A stretch of DNA of 15,914 nucleotides. Origin: Rhodospirillales bacterium. Lineage in GTDB: Bacteria; Pseudomonadota; Alphaproteobacteria; CACIAM-22H2. The stretch lies in the NCBI GenBank assembly GCA_016195145.1, contig JACQAF010000153.1:1-15914 (forward strand), given 5' to 3'. Positions 6,564-13,753 of this stretch are shown here, piece by piece. Position numbers and translations under genes: made by a program. A model generated the notes under the pieces. That model was not told where the DNA came from and searched no databases. It worked only from the letters and a program-made list of their open reading frames with translations. The first letter of the stretch is position 1, and every line of letters begins with the position of its first letter.

Positions 6564-7733
6564 TTAGGCGGCGATGTCGCAAGCGAGGCGCAGCAGCATG
6601 GCGTCGCTACCGACGGCCCCGAGAAGCGAAAGGCCGATGGGTGCGCCGCCGAGACAGGCGCCGGGGATGCTGACCTGCGGCAGGCGGGCGAGCCCGGCGA
6701 CGCAGGTGAATGGGATGGTCTGCGCGCGCACCCGGTCGAGCTCGTCGAATGTCGCCTCGCGCAAGGGGGCGGGGCCGGGCGCGGTCGGCAGGATCATCAC
6801 GGCGTTATCGGCCAGCAGGTCGGCCATGCGGGCGGCGATTTCACCGCGCCGGGCTGCGGGGCCAGCGACCATCTCCGCGTTCACCGTCGCGGCGAAGTCG
6901 AAGCGGGCCTGCACGTCGGGGGCAAGATTCGGCTTCGTACGGCGAAGCCACGCGCCGTCGGACTGCCAGGCCTCGCGGGCCTGGATCAGCCGCATGGTTT
7001 CGAGCCACCCGGCCGGTCCGTCGGGAGCAAGGCGAACCGCTTTTGGCGGCCCGACAATCCGCGCCACCTTGTCGATCAGCGGCGCGAGCGCCTCGGCAAC
7101 GCCGGGCTCGGCAAGATCGAATAGATCATCGGCGCGCAGCAGGCGCAATGGCCGAGGCGGGGCGGCAGTTTCGGCAAGCAAGACCTGGCCGACGCGCTCC
7201 AGCAGCTTGGCGTCGCGGGTGAACCAGCCGACGGTATCGAAACTCGGGGCCAAGGGGACAGCGCCGACGAGCGAAATGCGGTCATGGCTCGGACGGATGC
7301 CGAAAATGCCGCAATAGCTTGCCGGTATGCGCACCGAACCGCCGGTATCCGAACCGATGGCGAAGTCGACGACAGCCCCGGCGACGGCCGCGGCCGAGCC
7401 GCTCGACGAACCGCCAGGCAGACGGTCGCGGGCGGCCGAATTCACCGGCGTGCCGTAATGGATATTCCGCCCGGTCATCCCGTAGGCAAGTTCGTCGGTA
7501 ATCGTCTTGCCGGCGAGCGACGCGCCGGCCGCGAGCAGGGTTGCGACAACGGGGGCATTCGCGGCCGCCGGCGGGTGGCTGTCGAACCAGGCGGGATTTC
7601 CGGCCCCTGTGCGGTGACCGGCAACATCGAACAGATCCTTGGCCGCGAAGCGAAGGCCGGCCAGCGGACCCGCCGGCGCGCCAGAAAGGCCGAAGCTGCC
7701 ATGCGGACAAAAGGCGCCCAGGAGATCGGTCAT
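6564..7733 (-). CDS. Amidase signature family hydrolase, AMI1-like
   Basis: 389 residues from the ATG at 7733. The frame stays open a further 48 codons, but that extension would cross the divergent promoter region and is low-complexity, Pro/Arg-rich, so I reject it. The Ser-cisSer-Lys triad of the amidase signature family is complete: Lys76 (in A-G-K-T), Ser109 in G-G-S-S-S-G-S, and nucleophile Ser133 in D-T-G-G-S-V-R-I-P. The spacing of 24 between the two serines is as in known members. The segment F-G-I-R-P-S-H followed by S-F-D-T-V-G-W-F resembles short AMI1-type amidases (indole-3-acetamide hydrolase group) more than GatA. It hydrolyses a carboxamide to acid and ammonia; the substrate is unknown. 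It heads the minus-strand run and is divergent from a polyamine-type importer, which may supply its substrate (inference). Confidence 0.9.
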   Translation of the reverse strand: MTDLLGAFCPHGSFGLSGAPAGPLAGLRFAAKDLFDVAGHRTGAGNPAWFDSHPPAAANAPVVATLLAAGASLAGKTITDELAYGMTGRNIHYGTPVNSAARDRLPGGSSSGSAAAVAGAVVDFAIGSDTGGSVRIPASYCGIFGIRPSHDRISLVGAVPLAPSFDTVGWFTRDAKLLERVGQVLLAETAAPPRPLRLLRADDLFDLAEPGVAEALAPLIDKVARIVGPPKAVRLAPDGPAGWLETMRLIQAREAWQSDGAWLRRTKPNLAPDVQARFDFAATVNAEMVAGPAARRGEIAARMADLLADNAVMILPTAPGPAPLREATFDELDRVRAQTIPFTCVAGLARLPQVSIPGACLGGAPIGLSLLGAVGSDAMLLRLACDIAA

Positions 7734-7771
7734 CGATAAATCCACGAACGAGGATGGTCGGCGAGGCGGCG

Positions 7772-7777
7772 AGTATA
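7772..7777 (-). promoter_or_regulatory. Candidate -10 box for the amidase-GST transcript
   Basis: The minus strand reads TATACT here, 38 bases before the amidase ATG, which would give a 5' leader of about 30 bases. The -35 position holds only a poor match (CTGTTG or GCTGTT at spacing 16-17), so the call rests on the -10 box and on its place in the divergent gap. Confidence 0.4.
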
Positions 7778-7801
7778 GTCGATTCGCCGGGTGCAACAGC
7801 A

Positions 7802-7830
7802 TTGACAGCGTGACGAGCGGCGGGCTCAAT
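7802..7830 (+). promoter_or_regulatory. Candidate sigma-70 promoter of the PotF-type operon
   Basis: A perfect TTGACA lies at 7802-7807, followed by a 17-base spacer and CTCAAT at 7825-7830, a weak -10. Transcription would start near 7837 and give a leader of about 30 bases before the ATG at 7868. With the amidase -10 box on the other strand, the 134-base gap appears to hold two back-to-back promoters. Confidence 0.45.
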
Positions 7831-7853
7831 CTGCCAATTCGTCCATGCGGCAA

Positions 7854-7862
7854 GGGGGGGGG
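7854..7862 (+). repeat. Run of nine G inside the ribosome binding site region
   Basis: Nine consecutive G lie directly before the first gene of the importer operon, forming an AAGGGG-type Shine-Dalgarno 5 to 10 bases from the ATG at 7868. The last G is also the first base of an alternative in-frame GTG start at 7862. Length change by slippage would alter the spacing of the ribosome binding site. Confidence 0.8.
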
Positions 7863-7867
7863 TGGCC

Positions 7868-8965
7868 ATGCGCGCAAAGCTTCGTCAGGCGATTGCGGGT
7901 GCGATTCTGGCTTTCGGGTTGGTTACGCCGGCAGCGGCCCAGGGCGTGCTCAATATCTATAACTGGAGCGACTATATCGACGAAGGGACGATCAAGCGCT
8001 TCGAGGCCGAAACCGGGATCAAGGTCCGTTACGACGTTTACGATTCGAACGAGGTGCTCGACGCCAAGCTGCGCGCCGGGCGCAGCGGCTACGATCTCGT
8101 CGTGCCGTCGGCGTCGCCATTCCTGGCGCGGCAGATTCCGGCCAATTTTTACCAACCGATCGACCGCAGCCGCGTCCCGAACTACGGCAAGCTCGATCCG
8201 GCGATCATGCGCCAGATCGAGAAAAACGATCCCGGCAACAAATACGCGATTCCATGGATGTGGGGGACGACCGGCATCGGCTACAACGCCGGGCGGGTGT
8301 TGCGGATCATGGGCGACGCGCCGGTTTACAGCCTCAAAATGATCTTCGATCCGGCGGTGGTGTCGCGCTTCAAGGCGTGCGGGGTGATCATCCTCGATTC
8401 GCAGACCGACGTGATTCCGGCGGCGTTGGCCTATCTCGGGCGCGAGCCCGACAGCAAGACGCCGGCGGACCTCGACGCGGCGATCGAGGTTCTGACCAAG
8501 ATCCGTCCCTATGTGCGGAAATGGCATTCCTCCGAATACATCAACGATCTTGCCAATGGCGACGCGTGCCTTGTGTTCGGTTATTCGGGCGACATCAAGC
8601 AGGCGGCCCGACGCGCCGCCGAGACGCGCAAAGGCGTGAAGATCGAATACGCGCTGCCGGTCGAGGGGACATTGTTATGGTTCGATACCTGGGCGATACC
8701 GGCCGATGCGCGCAACGTCGCCAACGCATATCGTTTCCTCGATTTCGTGTTGCGGCCGGAAATTGCGGCCCTCAACACCAATTTCATCGGTTACGCTAAT
8801 GCAGTGCCCGAATCGCTGCCGGTAGTCGACCCGGCGATCCGCAACGATCCGACGGTCTATCCGCCCGAGGAATTCCGGCGGCGTTTCTACACCATCTCGC
8901 CGGCGACGCGGGATTATGACCGGTTGCGGACACGGGCGTGGACACGTGTAACCGCGGGCCGCTGA
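7868..8965 (+). CDS. Polyamine-type ABC transporter substrate-binding protein (PotF/PotD family)
   Basis: 365 residues from ATG 7868 (367 if the GTG at 7862 is used). A Sec signal peptide covers about residues 1-24, ending A-A-A before Q-G. The mature protein opens with V-L-N-I-Y-N-W-S-D-Y-I, the hallmark of spermidine/putrescine binding proteins, and carries the family segments Y-D-V-Y-D-S-N-E near 55-60, Y-D-L-V-V-P-S and P-W-M-W-G-T-T-G-I-G-Y-N in the middle. W-H-S-S-E-Y, L-A-N-G-D-A and the hinge-side Y-S-G-D follow. Length and motifs are closest to PotF (putrescine). Periplasmic capture of a polyamine or related amine is the family role; the true ligand is not settled by sequence. First gene of a four-gene operon: the ATPase starts 17 bases after its stop. 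Confidence 0.9.
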   Translation: MRAKLRQAIAGAILAFGLVTPAAAQGVLNIYNWSDYIDEGTIKRFEAETGIKVRYDVYDSNEVLDAKLRAGRSGYDLVVPSASPFLARQIPANFYQPIDRSRVPNYGKLDPAIMRQIEKNDPGNKYAIPWMWGTTGIGYNAGRVLRIMGDAPVYSLKMIFDPAVVSRFKACGVIILDSQTDVIPAALAYLGREPDSKTPADLDAAIEVLTKIRPYVRKWHSSEYINDLANGDACLVFGYSGDIKQAARRAAETRKGVKIEYALPVEGTLLWFDTWAIPADARNVANAYRFLDFVLRPEIAALNTNFIGYANAVPESLPVVDPAIRNDPTVYPPEEFRRRFYTISPATRDYDRLRTRAWTRVTAGR

Positions 8966-8982
8966 CGGGGCCCGCCGAAACC

Positions 8983-10077
8983 ATGGCTGGCGCGCCGGCG
9001 CTGCGCCTCGAACGATTGTCGAAATCGTTCGCGGGCGTACCGGCGGTATCGCAAGCGACGCTCGAGGTCAGGCGGGGGGAACTGTTTTCGCTGCTTGGCG
9101 CATCGGGCTGCGGCAAGACGACGTTGCTGCGGCTTATCGCGGGGTTGGAGACGCCCGATGCAGGCCGGGTCATCATCGACGGCGTCGACATGACCGACCG
9201 GCCGCCCTACGAACGGCCGGTCAATACCGTGTTTCAGTCTTATGCCCTGTTTCCGCATATGAGCGTCGCCGGCAACATCGCCTTCGGCCTGCGGCAGGAA
9301 CGCCTCGGCAAGGCGGAAATTCGCGACCGGGTCCGGGCGATGCTCGAATTGGTCCAGATGGCGGATGTTGGCGAGCGGCGGCCGCATCAGCTTTCCGGCG
9401 GGCAGCGGCAGCGCGTGGCGCTGGCGCGCAGCCTGGCGAAGCTGCCGAAGGTGTTGCTGCTCGATGAGCCGCTAGCGGCGCTCGACCGCAAGCTGCGCGA
9501 ACAAACGCAAATCGAGTTGATCAACATCCAGGCAAAAACCGGAATCACCTTCATCCTCGTCACCCACGACCAGGACGAGGCGATGAGCATGTCGACGCGC
9601 ATCGCCGTGATGGCGGCAGCGCGCATCGTCCAGATCGGCCGGCCGGAGGAAATCTACGAAGCGCCTGCCTCGCGCCTGGTGGCCGATTTCGTCGGCCGGG
9701 TGAATCTGGTCGATGGCGAGGTTCTGGCGTGCGAGAGCGGAATGGCCGTCATCCGCGCCGCCGATGGCAGCGGCGAGTTGCGCGTGCGGCACGGCACGGT
9801 CCTGATGCCAGGTGCGCAGGTCTGGGTGGCGGTGCGGCCCGAGCGGCTCGTCATCGGCGACGCGCCGCCGACGGACGGCGTCAATCGCGGGCATGGAACG
9901 GTGAGCGAGATCGCCTATTTCGGCGACATGACTGTCTATCATCTGGCGTCGCCGGCGGGGCGAAGGGTGCGCCTGACGGTGGCCAATGCGGCGCGCGGCG
10001 CGGTAGCGTTGCCGCGGCGGGGCGAGACGATGGCCTATTATTGGGCGCCGGATAGCGGCGTGGTGCTGACCCAATGA
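8983..10077 (+). CDS. potA: Polyamine-type ABC transporter ATP-binding protein (PotA/PotG family)
   Basis: 364 residues from the ATG at 8983. A longer start at GTG 8938 would overlap the binding-protein gene by 28 bases and adds a non-conserved head; the ribosome binding site is weak for both. All nucleotide-binding motifs are intact: Walker A G-A-S-G-C-G-K-T at 39-46, Q-loop Gln85 in F-Q-S-Y-A-L-F-P, signature L-S-G-G-Q at 137-141, Walker B V-L-L-L-D-E-P at 157-163, D-loop A-L-D after it, and switch His195 in V-T-H-D. Residues from about 240 form the C-terminal TOBE-type regulatory domain of this subfamily, with V-A-V-R-P-E-R-L near 285-292. It powers import by the two permeases encoded downstream. 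The stop lies 10 bases before the next ATG. Confidence 0.95.
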   Translation: MAGAPALRLERLSKSFAGVPAVSQATLEVRRGELFSLLGASGCGKTTLLRLIAGLETPDAGRVIIDGVDMTDRPPYERPVNTVFQSYALFPHMSVAGNIAFGLRQERLGKAEIRDRVRAMLELVQMADVGERRPHQLSGGQRQRVALARSLAKLPKVLLLDEPLAALDRKLREQTQIELINIQAKTGITFILVTHDQDEAMSMSTRIAVMAAARIVQIGRPEEIYEAPASRLVADFVGRVNLVDGEVLACESGMAVIRAADGSGELRVRHGTVLMPGAQVWVAVRPERLVIGDAPPTDGVNRGHGTVSEIAYFGDMTVYHLASPAGRRVRLTVANAARGAVALPRRGETMAYYWAPDSGVVLTQ

Positions 10078-10087
10078 ACCCTGTGCG

Positions 10088-10996
10088 ATGAATCCGGCCG
10101 GCGACCGCTCTCGGGACGCCCGGCGGCGCGGCATCGTGCTTGCGGCGCCATGGATCTGGCTGCTGGCGTTTTTTTTCGCGCCGTTCGCTATCGTGCTGAC
10201 GATCAGTTTTTCGCAAGGCATCGACGCGATGCCGCCCTTTGCGCCATTGGTCGACATATCCCGCGACGGCGTTGATCTGCGCGCTACGCTCGGCAGTTAT
10301 CAGCTGATGCTGAGCGACGATCTCTATTACGTGGCGTTGTGGAACGCAGTGCGGATCGCCGCTGTATCGACAATCATCTGCCTGTTGATCGGCTATCCGC
10401 TGGCGCTGGCCATTGTGCGCGCGCCGGCGTCGTCGCGCAGCTTCCTGCTGATGCTGGCGATATTGCCGTTCTGGACGTCGTTTCTCATCCGCGTTTACGC
10501 GTGGATGGCGTTGCTGCGGCCGACCGGGATAATCAATTCCGCCCTGATGTGGCTTGGCCTGATCGTGCAGCCAGTGCAGATGATCGATAACGCCTTTGCC
10601 GTCCATCTCGGCATCATCTATTCATACTTGCCGTTCATGGTCCTGCCGCTTTATGCGGCGCTGGAAAAGATCGACCCGGCGCTTGGCGAAGCGGCGGCCG
10701 ATCTTGGCGCCCGACCAATGCGCATTTTCGCCGCCGTGACGCTACCACTGTCGCTGCCGGGCGCCGCGGCGGGCTGCCTGCTGGTGTTCATTCCGGCGGT
10801 CGGCGAGTTCGTCATCCCCGATCTGCTCGGCGGGCCCAACACGCCGATGATTGGGCGCGTCCTGTGGAACGAGTTTTTCGCCAACCGCGACTGGCCGGCG
10901 GCATCGGCGATTGCAACCGTCCTGCTGGCGATATTGGTGGCGCCGATCGTCGTTTTTCAGCAATTGCGCGCCCGGATCGCGGAGAAAAATCGATGA
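10088..10996 (+). CDS. potB: Polyamine-type ABC transporter permease 1 (PotB/PotH family)
   Basis: 302 residues. A short basic N-terminus precedes the first membrane helix at about 16-40. A periplasmic loop with G-S-Y-Q-L-M-L (about 69-75) follows, then five further helices. The cytoplasmic EAA loop that docks on the ATPase is at 201-220 (E-A-A-A-D-L-G-A-R-P, ending in T-L-P-L). The segment L-P-F-W-T-S-F-L-I-R-V-Y-A-W at about 126-139 is highly characteristic of PotB/PotH, as is V-G-E-F-V-I-P-D-L-L-G-G-P near 238-250. There is no convincing Shine-Dalgarno before the ATG, so translation is probably coupled to the ATPase gene. Its TGA shares ATGA with the start of the next permease gene. Confidence 0.94.
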   Translation: MNPAGDRSRDARRRGIVLAAPWIWLLAFFFAPFAIVLTISFSQGIDAMPPFAPLVDISRDGVDLRATLGSYQLMLSDDLYYVALWNAVRIAAVSTIICLLIGYPLALAIVRAPASSRSFLLMLAILPFWTSFLIRVYAWMALLRPTGIINSALMWLGLIVQPVQMIDNAFAVHLGIIYSYLPFMVLPLYAALEKIDPALGEAAADLGARPMRIFAAVTLPLSLPGAAAGCLLVFIPAVGEFVIPDLLGGPNTPMIGRVLWNEFFANRDWPAASAIATVLLAILVAPIVVFQQLRARIAEKNR

Positions 10997-11802
10997 CGCG
11001 GCGATTGTCCTTTCCGCTCGCCGCGGCGCTCGGCCTCGGCTACGCCTTTCTCTACCTGCCGATCCTGCTATTGATCGTGTTTTCGTTCAACGAGTCGCGC
11101 CTCGTCACCGTGTGGACGGGATTTTCTACCCGTTGGTATATCGAGCTGGCCGGCAACGCCCGTATTCTCGATGCGGCCGGCCTGAGCCTTGTCGTCGCAG
11201 CGCTCAGCGCCAGCATCGCGCTCATTCTGGGGACGCTGGCCGCCTATGCCCTGACCCGTTTCGGACGGTTTCGCTTCCGCCTGCTGTTCGCGGGATTGCT
11301 TGCTGCACCGCTGGTGATGCCGGAGGTGATTACCGGGTTGTCGCTGCTGCTTCTGTTCGTCCTGCTTGAACAGGCAATCGGTTGGCCGGCTGAACGCGGG
11401 GTCGCCACCATCGTGATCGCCCATGCGACGTTTGCGACGGCTTATATTGCCGTCGTCGTCCAGGCGCGGTTGGCCGGGCTCGATCGCTCGATCGAGGAGG
11501 CGGCGCTCGATCTCGGCGCGCGACCATGGAAAGTGTTCGTCTGGATTACGCTGCCAAGGCTGGCGCCGGGCCTTGCCGCCGGCTGGTTGCTCGCGTTCAC
11601 GCTCTCGCTTGACGATCTGGTGGTGGCGAGTTTCGTCTCCGGCCCCGGTGCGACAACGCTTCCGATGGTAATTTTTTCCAGTGTCCGGTTGGGGCTGTCG
11701 CCGCAGATAAACGCCTTGGCAACGATCGTCATCGTGGTTGTCTTCACCGCTGTTGTTCTGGCGGGTGCGCTGCTAACAAGGCGGGATATATCTAAAATTT
11801 AG
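10993..11802 (+). CDS. potC: Polyamine-type ABC transporter permease 2 (PotC/PotI family)
   Basis: 269 residues from ATG 10993, which overlaps the previous stop by four bases (ATGA); GGAG at 10981-10984 is eight bases upstream. The frame is open further upstream but only as a shadow of the first permease gene. Six helices are visible, the first at about 9-31 followed by S-F-N-E-S-R, the usual PotC opening. The EAA loop is at about 168-188 (E-E-A-A-L-D-L-G-A-R-P, ending in T-L-P). The closing L-D-D-L-V-V-A-S-F-V-S-G-P near 206-218 and T-L-P-M-V-I-F-S-S-V-R are strongly conserved in PotC/PotI. Together with the preceding permease it forms the heterodimeric channel in the inner membrane. It is the last gene of the operon; no strong terminator hairpin follows. 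Confidence 0.94.
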   Translation: MTRRLSFPLAAALGLGYAFLYLPILLLIVFSFNESRLVTVWTGFSTRWYIELAGNARILDAAGLSLVVAALSASIALILGTLAAYALTRFGRFRFRLLFAGLLAAPLVMPEVITGLSLLLLFVLLEQAIGWPAERGVATIVIAHATFATAYIAVVVQARLAGLDRSIEEAALDLGARPWKVFVWITLPRLAPGLAAGWLLAFTLSLDDLVVASFVSGPGATTLPMVIFSSVRLGLSPQINALATIVIVVVFTAVVLAGALLTRRDISKI

Positions 11803-11852
11803 GCGACACTACGTGGATATCCGGGGGTTTTCACCTTATGTTCCCGACGATG

Positions 11853-11864
11853 ACTAGGACTAGG
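11853..11864 (+). repeat. Tandem ACTAGG hexamer, two copies
   Basis: Two exact adjacent copies of ACTAGG occur between potC and the palindrome. CTAG is usually rare in bacterial DNA, which makes the pair stand out slightly. Function unknown; it may be chance. Confidence 0.4.
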
Positions 11865-11876
11865 TGTAACAAAACA

Positions 11877-11890
11877 GGGAAGCGCTTCCC
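11877..11890 (+). promoter_or_regulatory. Perfect 14-bp palindrome, LacI-family operator-like
   Basis: GGGAAGCGCTTCCC is a perfect inverted repeat with a central CG, the layout typical of LacI/GalR-family operators. It lies 75 bases after the potC stop and 118 bases before the peptidase ATG, just upstream of the TTGACC box at 11907, a position suited to a regulator. No T run follows on the plus strand, which argues against a terminator. No LacI-type regulator gene is present here, so the binding protein is unknown. Confidence 0.45.
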
Positions 11891-12007
11891 ATAACCGATT
11901 CATTGCTTGACCCGGCCGATTTCGAGTCGGCATCATCTATCTTAGTAATTATCACCAACAGCCGTGCGCTCGCCCGCCTCTGCCGCTCGGGGAAACGGAC
12001 AGGACGG

Positions 12008-13336
12008 ATGTTCAACGACAGGCGACAGTCCCATGATGCAGGCCGCTTGGCGCGGATCGACGCCAAGTTGTTTCCTATGCGCCAAGTCATGGTGCGCACG
12101 GCGACTGGCGTTCGCTTCCTGACAATCAAGCCATGGGCGCAACGTGTCGTCGCCCTGTCGTTCCTGCTGTTCTTCGGCGCCACGATGTGGATGACCGTCG
12201 GCCATCAGGCGGCTTTGCGTTATGCCGATATGCAGCGCGACGAAGTCAGCCGGCTGGAGCAAGCCTATCGCACCGCCCTCGACAGTCTGGCGCCGTCGGT
12301 CGATAGCGCCGCCGAAATCGGCCGCGCTGAGAGCGCTAATGTCGTGCTTTCACTCGTCGACCAGAACGAGCGTTTGCGCGAGAAGCTGAGCGAGCTCGAG
12401 TCGCGTCTGGACTCGGCTGAAACCGAACGCGAGCGCGCCTCTGCCGCGCATGAGACCCTGGTTGTGCAGTTGCGCCAGATCGAACAGCAGGTACGCAAGG
12501 AGCAGTCGCGCAATACGCAGCTTGGCAGCGCTGCGACTGAAATCGACCGGCAATTGGCCGATGCGCTGGCCGAGCGGGGCCGATTGGCGGTGGAACGCGA
12601 TCGTCTTGCCCGCGAGAAAAAACGGCTGGCGGGCGAGATCGATGCGCTTAAGCGGGACAAGGGCGCGCTTCCGGCGGCGCAGGAAGCCGCCTTGGTTCAG
12701 ATGATCGAGAAAACGCGGAGCAGCGTCGACACGCTGACACGGATCGTCAAACGGACCGGCCTCGATCCTGATCGCGTACTGGCCGTTTCGGCGACGACGG
12801 GACTCGGCGGCCCGTTCATCGATGCGCGTGTCGCCACGAAGGAAGAGGCGACCCAACAGGTTGGTCTGCTCTCTCTCGGCTGGCATATCGGCCGCCTAAC
12901 CGATCTTCAGCGGCTGCTGCGCGCCATGCCGGTCCTGCCGCCGCTCGACCAATATGCGGTGATGAGCGGTTTTGGTATCCGTACCGACCCGATTAACGGC
13001 CAATCCGCGATGCATTATGGCGTCGATCTGCGATCTCCGGCGCGCACGCCGATAAAGGTGCCGGCGCCAGGCATTGTGGTATTCGCCGCCCGCAACGGCG
13101 ATCACGGCAACATGGTCGAGATCGATCACGGCTTCGGTTTGCGCACGCGTTACGGCCATCTGTCGCGCATCGAGGTCAAGGTCGGGCAACGCATAGCGGC
13201 GCGCCATACGATCGGGCTGGTCGGATCGACCGGCCGGTCGACCGGGCCGCATCTGCACTATGAGATACTGAGCGACGGCAAGAATCTTGATCCCGTCAAA
13301 TTCCTGGAGGCCGCCAAATATGTTCTCAAGAGCTAG
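12008..13336 (+). CDS. M23 family metallopeptidase with membrane anchor and coiled coil
   Basis: 442 residues from ATG 12008, chosen over the in-frame TTG at 11903 because AGGA precedes it and the extra 35 residues look non-conserved; start certainty is moderate. Order of parts: basic cytoplasmic head (1-45), one membrane helix (about 46-65), a long periplasmic coiled coil rich in Glu, Arg, Leu and Ala (about 75-220), a linker, and a C-terminal LytM/M23 domain (about 315-435). The zinc site is complete: His336 and Asp340 in H-Y-G-V-D, and His417 in H-L-H-Y-E, with catalytic His384 in Y-G-H-L-S. It should therefore be an active peptidoglycan endopeptidase held at the inner membrane, not a degenerate EnvC- or NlpD-type activator. 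Its last 17 bases overlap the bactofilin gene, so the two are translated together. Role in cell shape or local wall cutting is inferred from that pairing. Confidence 0.92.
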   Translation: MFNDRRQSHDAGRLARIDAKLFPMRQVMVRTATGVRFLTIKPWAQRVVALSFLLFFGATMWMTVGHQAALRYADMQRDEVSRLEQAYRTALDSLAPSVDSAAEIGRAESANVVLSLVDQNERLREKLSELESRLDSAETERERASAAHETLVVQLRQIEQQVRKEQSRNTQLGSAATEIDRQLADALAERGRLAVERDRLAREKKRLAGEIDALKRDKGALPAAQEAALVQMIEKTRSSVDTLTRIVKRTGLDPDRVLAVSATTGLGGPFIDARVATKEEATQQVGLLSLGWHIGRLTDLQRLLRAMPVLPPLDQYAVMSGFGIRTDPINGQSAMHYGVDLRSPARTPIKVPAPGIVVFAARNGDHGNMVEIDHGFGLRTRYGHLSRIEVKVGQRIAARHTIGLVGSTGRSTGPHLHYEILSDGKNLDPVKFLEAAKYVLKS

Positions 13337-13742
13337 CAAGGCCGCGCCGCAAGCCGCGCCGGCGAAAAAAGGCATGCCGTCGATTATTGCGGGCGATTTC
13401 CGCGTCACCGGCGACGTCGTTTCCGACGGCGATATCCAACTCGACGGCACGGTGCACGGCAACGTACGGACGCACACCCTGACCGTCGGCGAAAGCGGCG
13501 CCGTCCACGGTGAGATTATCGCCGAGGCGGTTCGCGTCCTCGGCAAGGTTTGCGGACCGATCCGGGCGAAAAGCGTCGAGCTGGCTCGCACGGCGCATGT
13601 TGTCGGCGATATCCGCCATGAAACCCTGACCATCGACACCGGGGCGTTCATCGACGGTCATTGCAAGCGCCTCGACGGCGAGCCGGTGCGAAGCGAAGAG
13701 CGGCTGGCCCTCGTTCACAATTTATCGACGCCCAAGGAATAG
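13320..13742 (+). CDS. Bactofilin family polymer-forming cytoskeletal protein
   Basis: 140 residues from ATG 13320, with GGAGG at 13306-13310 nine bases upstream; the start lies inside the 3' end of the peptidase gene. A short flexible head rich in Ala, Pro and Lys (about 1-20) precedes the bactofilin beta-helix core (about 21-120). The core has the regular hydrophobic/Gly periodicity of the family: I-I-A-G-D-F-R-V-T-G-D, then D-I-Q-L-D-G-T-V-H-G-N-V, then repeated V-x-G-x-I turns. A short charged tail closes it. Bactofilins self-assemble without nucleotide into filaments on the inner face of the membrane and recruit wall enzymes. Paired M23 peptidase and bactofilin genes are known from shape-control systems such as Helicobacter Csd1-CcmA and BacA-LmdC of budding alphaproteobacteria, so the encoded pair probably works the same way. 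Confidence 0.93.
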   Translation: MFSRASKAAPQAAPAKKGMPSIIAGDFRVTGDVVSDGDIQLDGTVHGNVRTHTLTVGESGAVHGEIIAEAVRVLGKVCGPIRAKSVELARTAHVVGDIRHETLTIDTGAFIDGHCKRLDGEPVRSEERLALVHNLSTPKE

Positions 13743-13753
13743 GACCGCCCGCC

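Larger units (their letters stand above)
11803..12007 (+). other. Intergenic region between the importer operon and the M23 peptidase gene
   Basis: 205 bases without a supported gene. It holds a hexamer tandem repeat (11853-11864), a 14-bp palindrome (11877-11890), a TTGACC -35-like box at 11907-11912 without a good -10 at normal spacing, and an AT-rich stretch at 11937-11955. The peptidase frame stays open back to a TTG at 11903, but the codons before 12008 look non-conserved. I see no hairpin plus T run that would end the importer transcript. Confidence 0.6.

Noticed and set aside
5483..6673. Plus-strand frame of 396 codons
   Set aside because: It runs antisense across iolB, the GST gene and the end of the amidase gene, all of which carry clear family motifs; no domain is recognisable in it.
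7734..7877. N-terminal extension of the amidase frame
   Set aside because: It is Pro/Arg-rich, lies over the divergent promoter region and would overlap the start of the binding-protein gene; ATG 7733 gives a normal amidase.
11877..11890. The 14-bp palindrome read as a transcription terminator
   Set aside because: No T run follows it on the plus strand. T-rich bases follow only on the minus strand, where no upstream minus-strand gene is close enough to need it.
13226..13241. Perfect 16-bp palindrome TCGACCGGCCGGTCGA
   Set aside because: It lies in the M23 domain coding for the conserved S-T-G-R-S-T-G segment, so protein constraint and high GC explain it.
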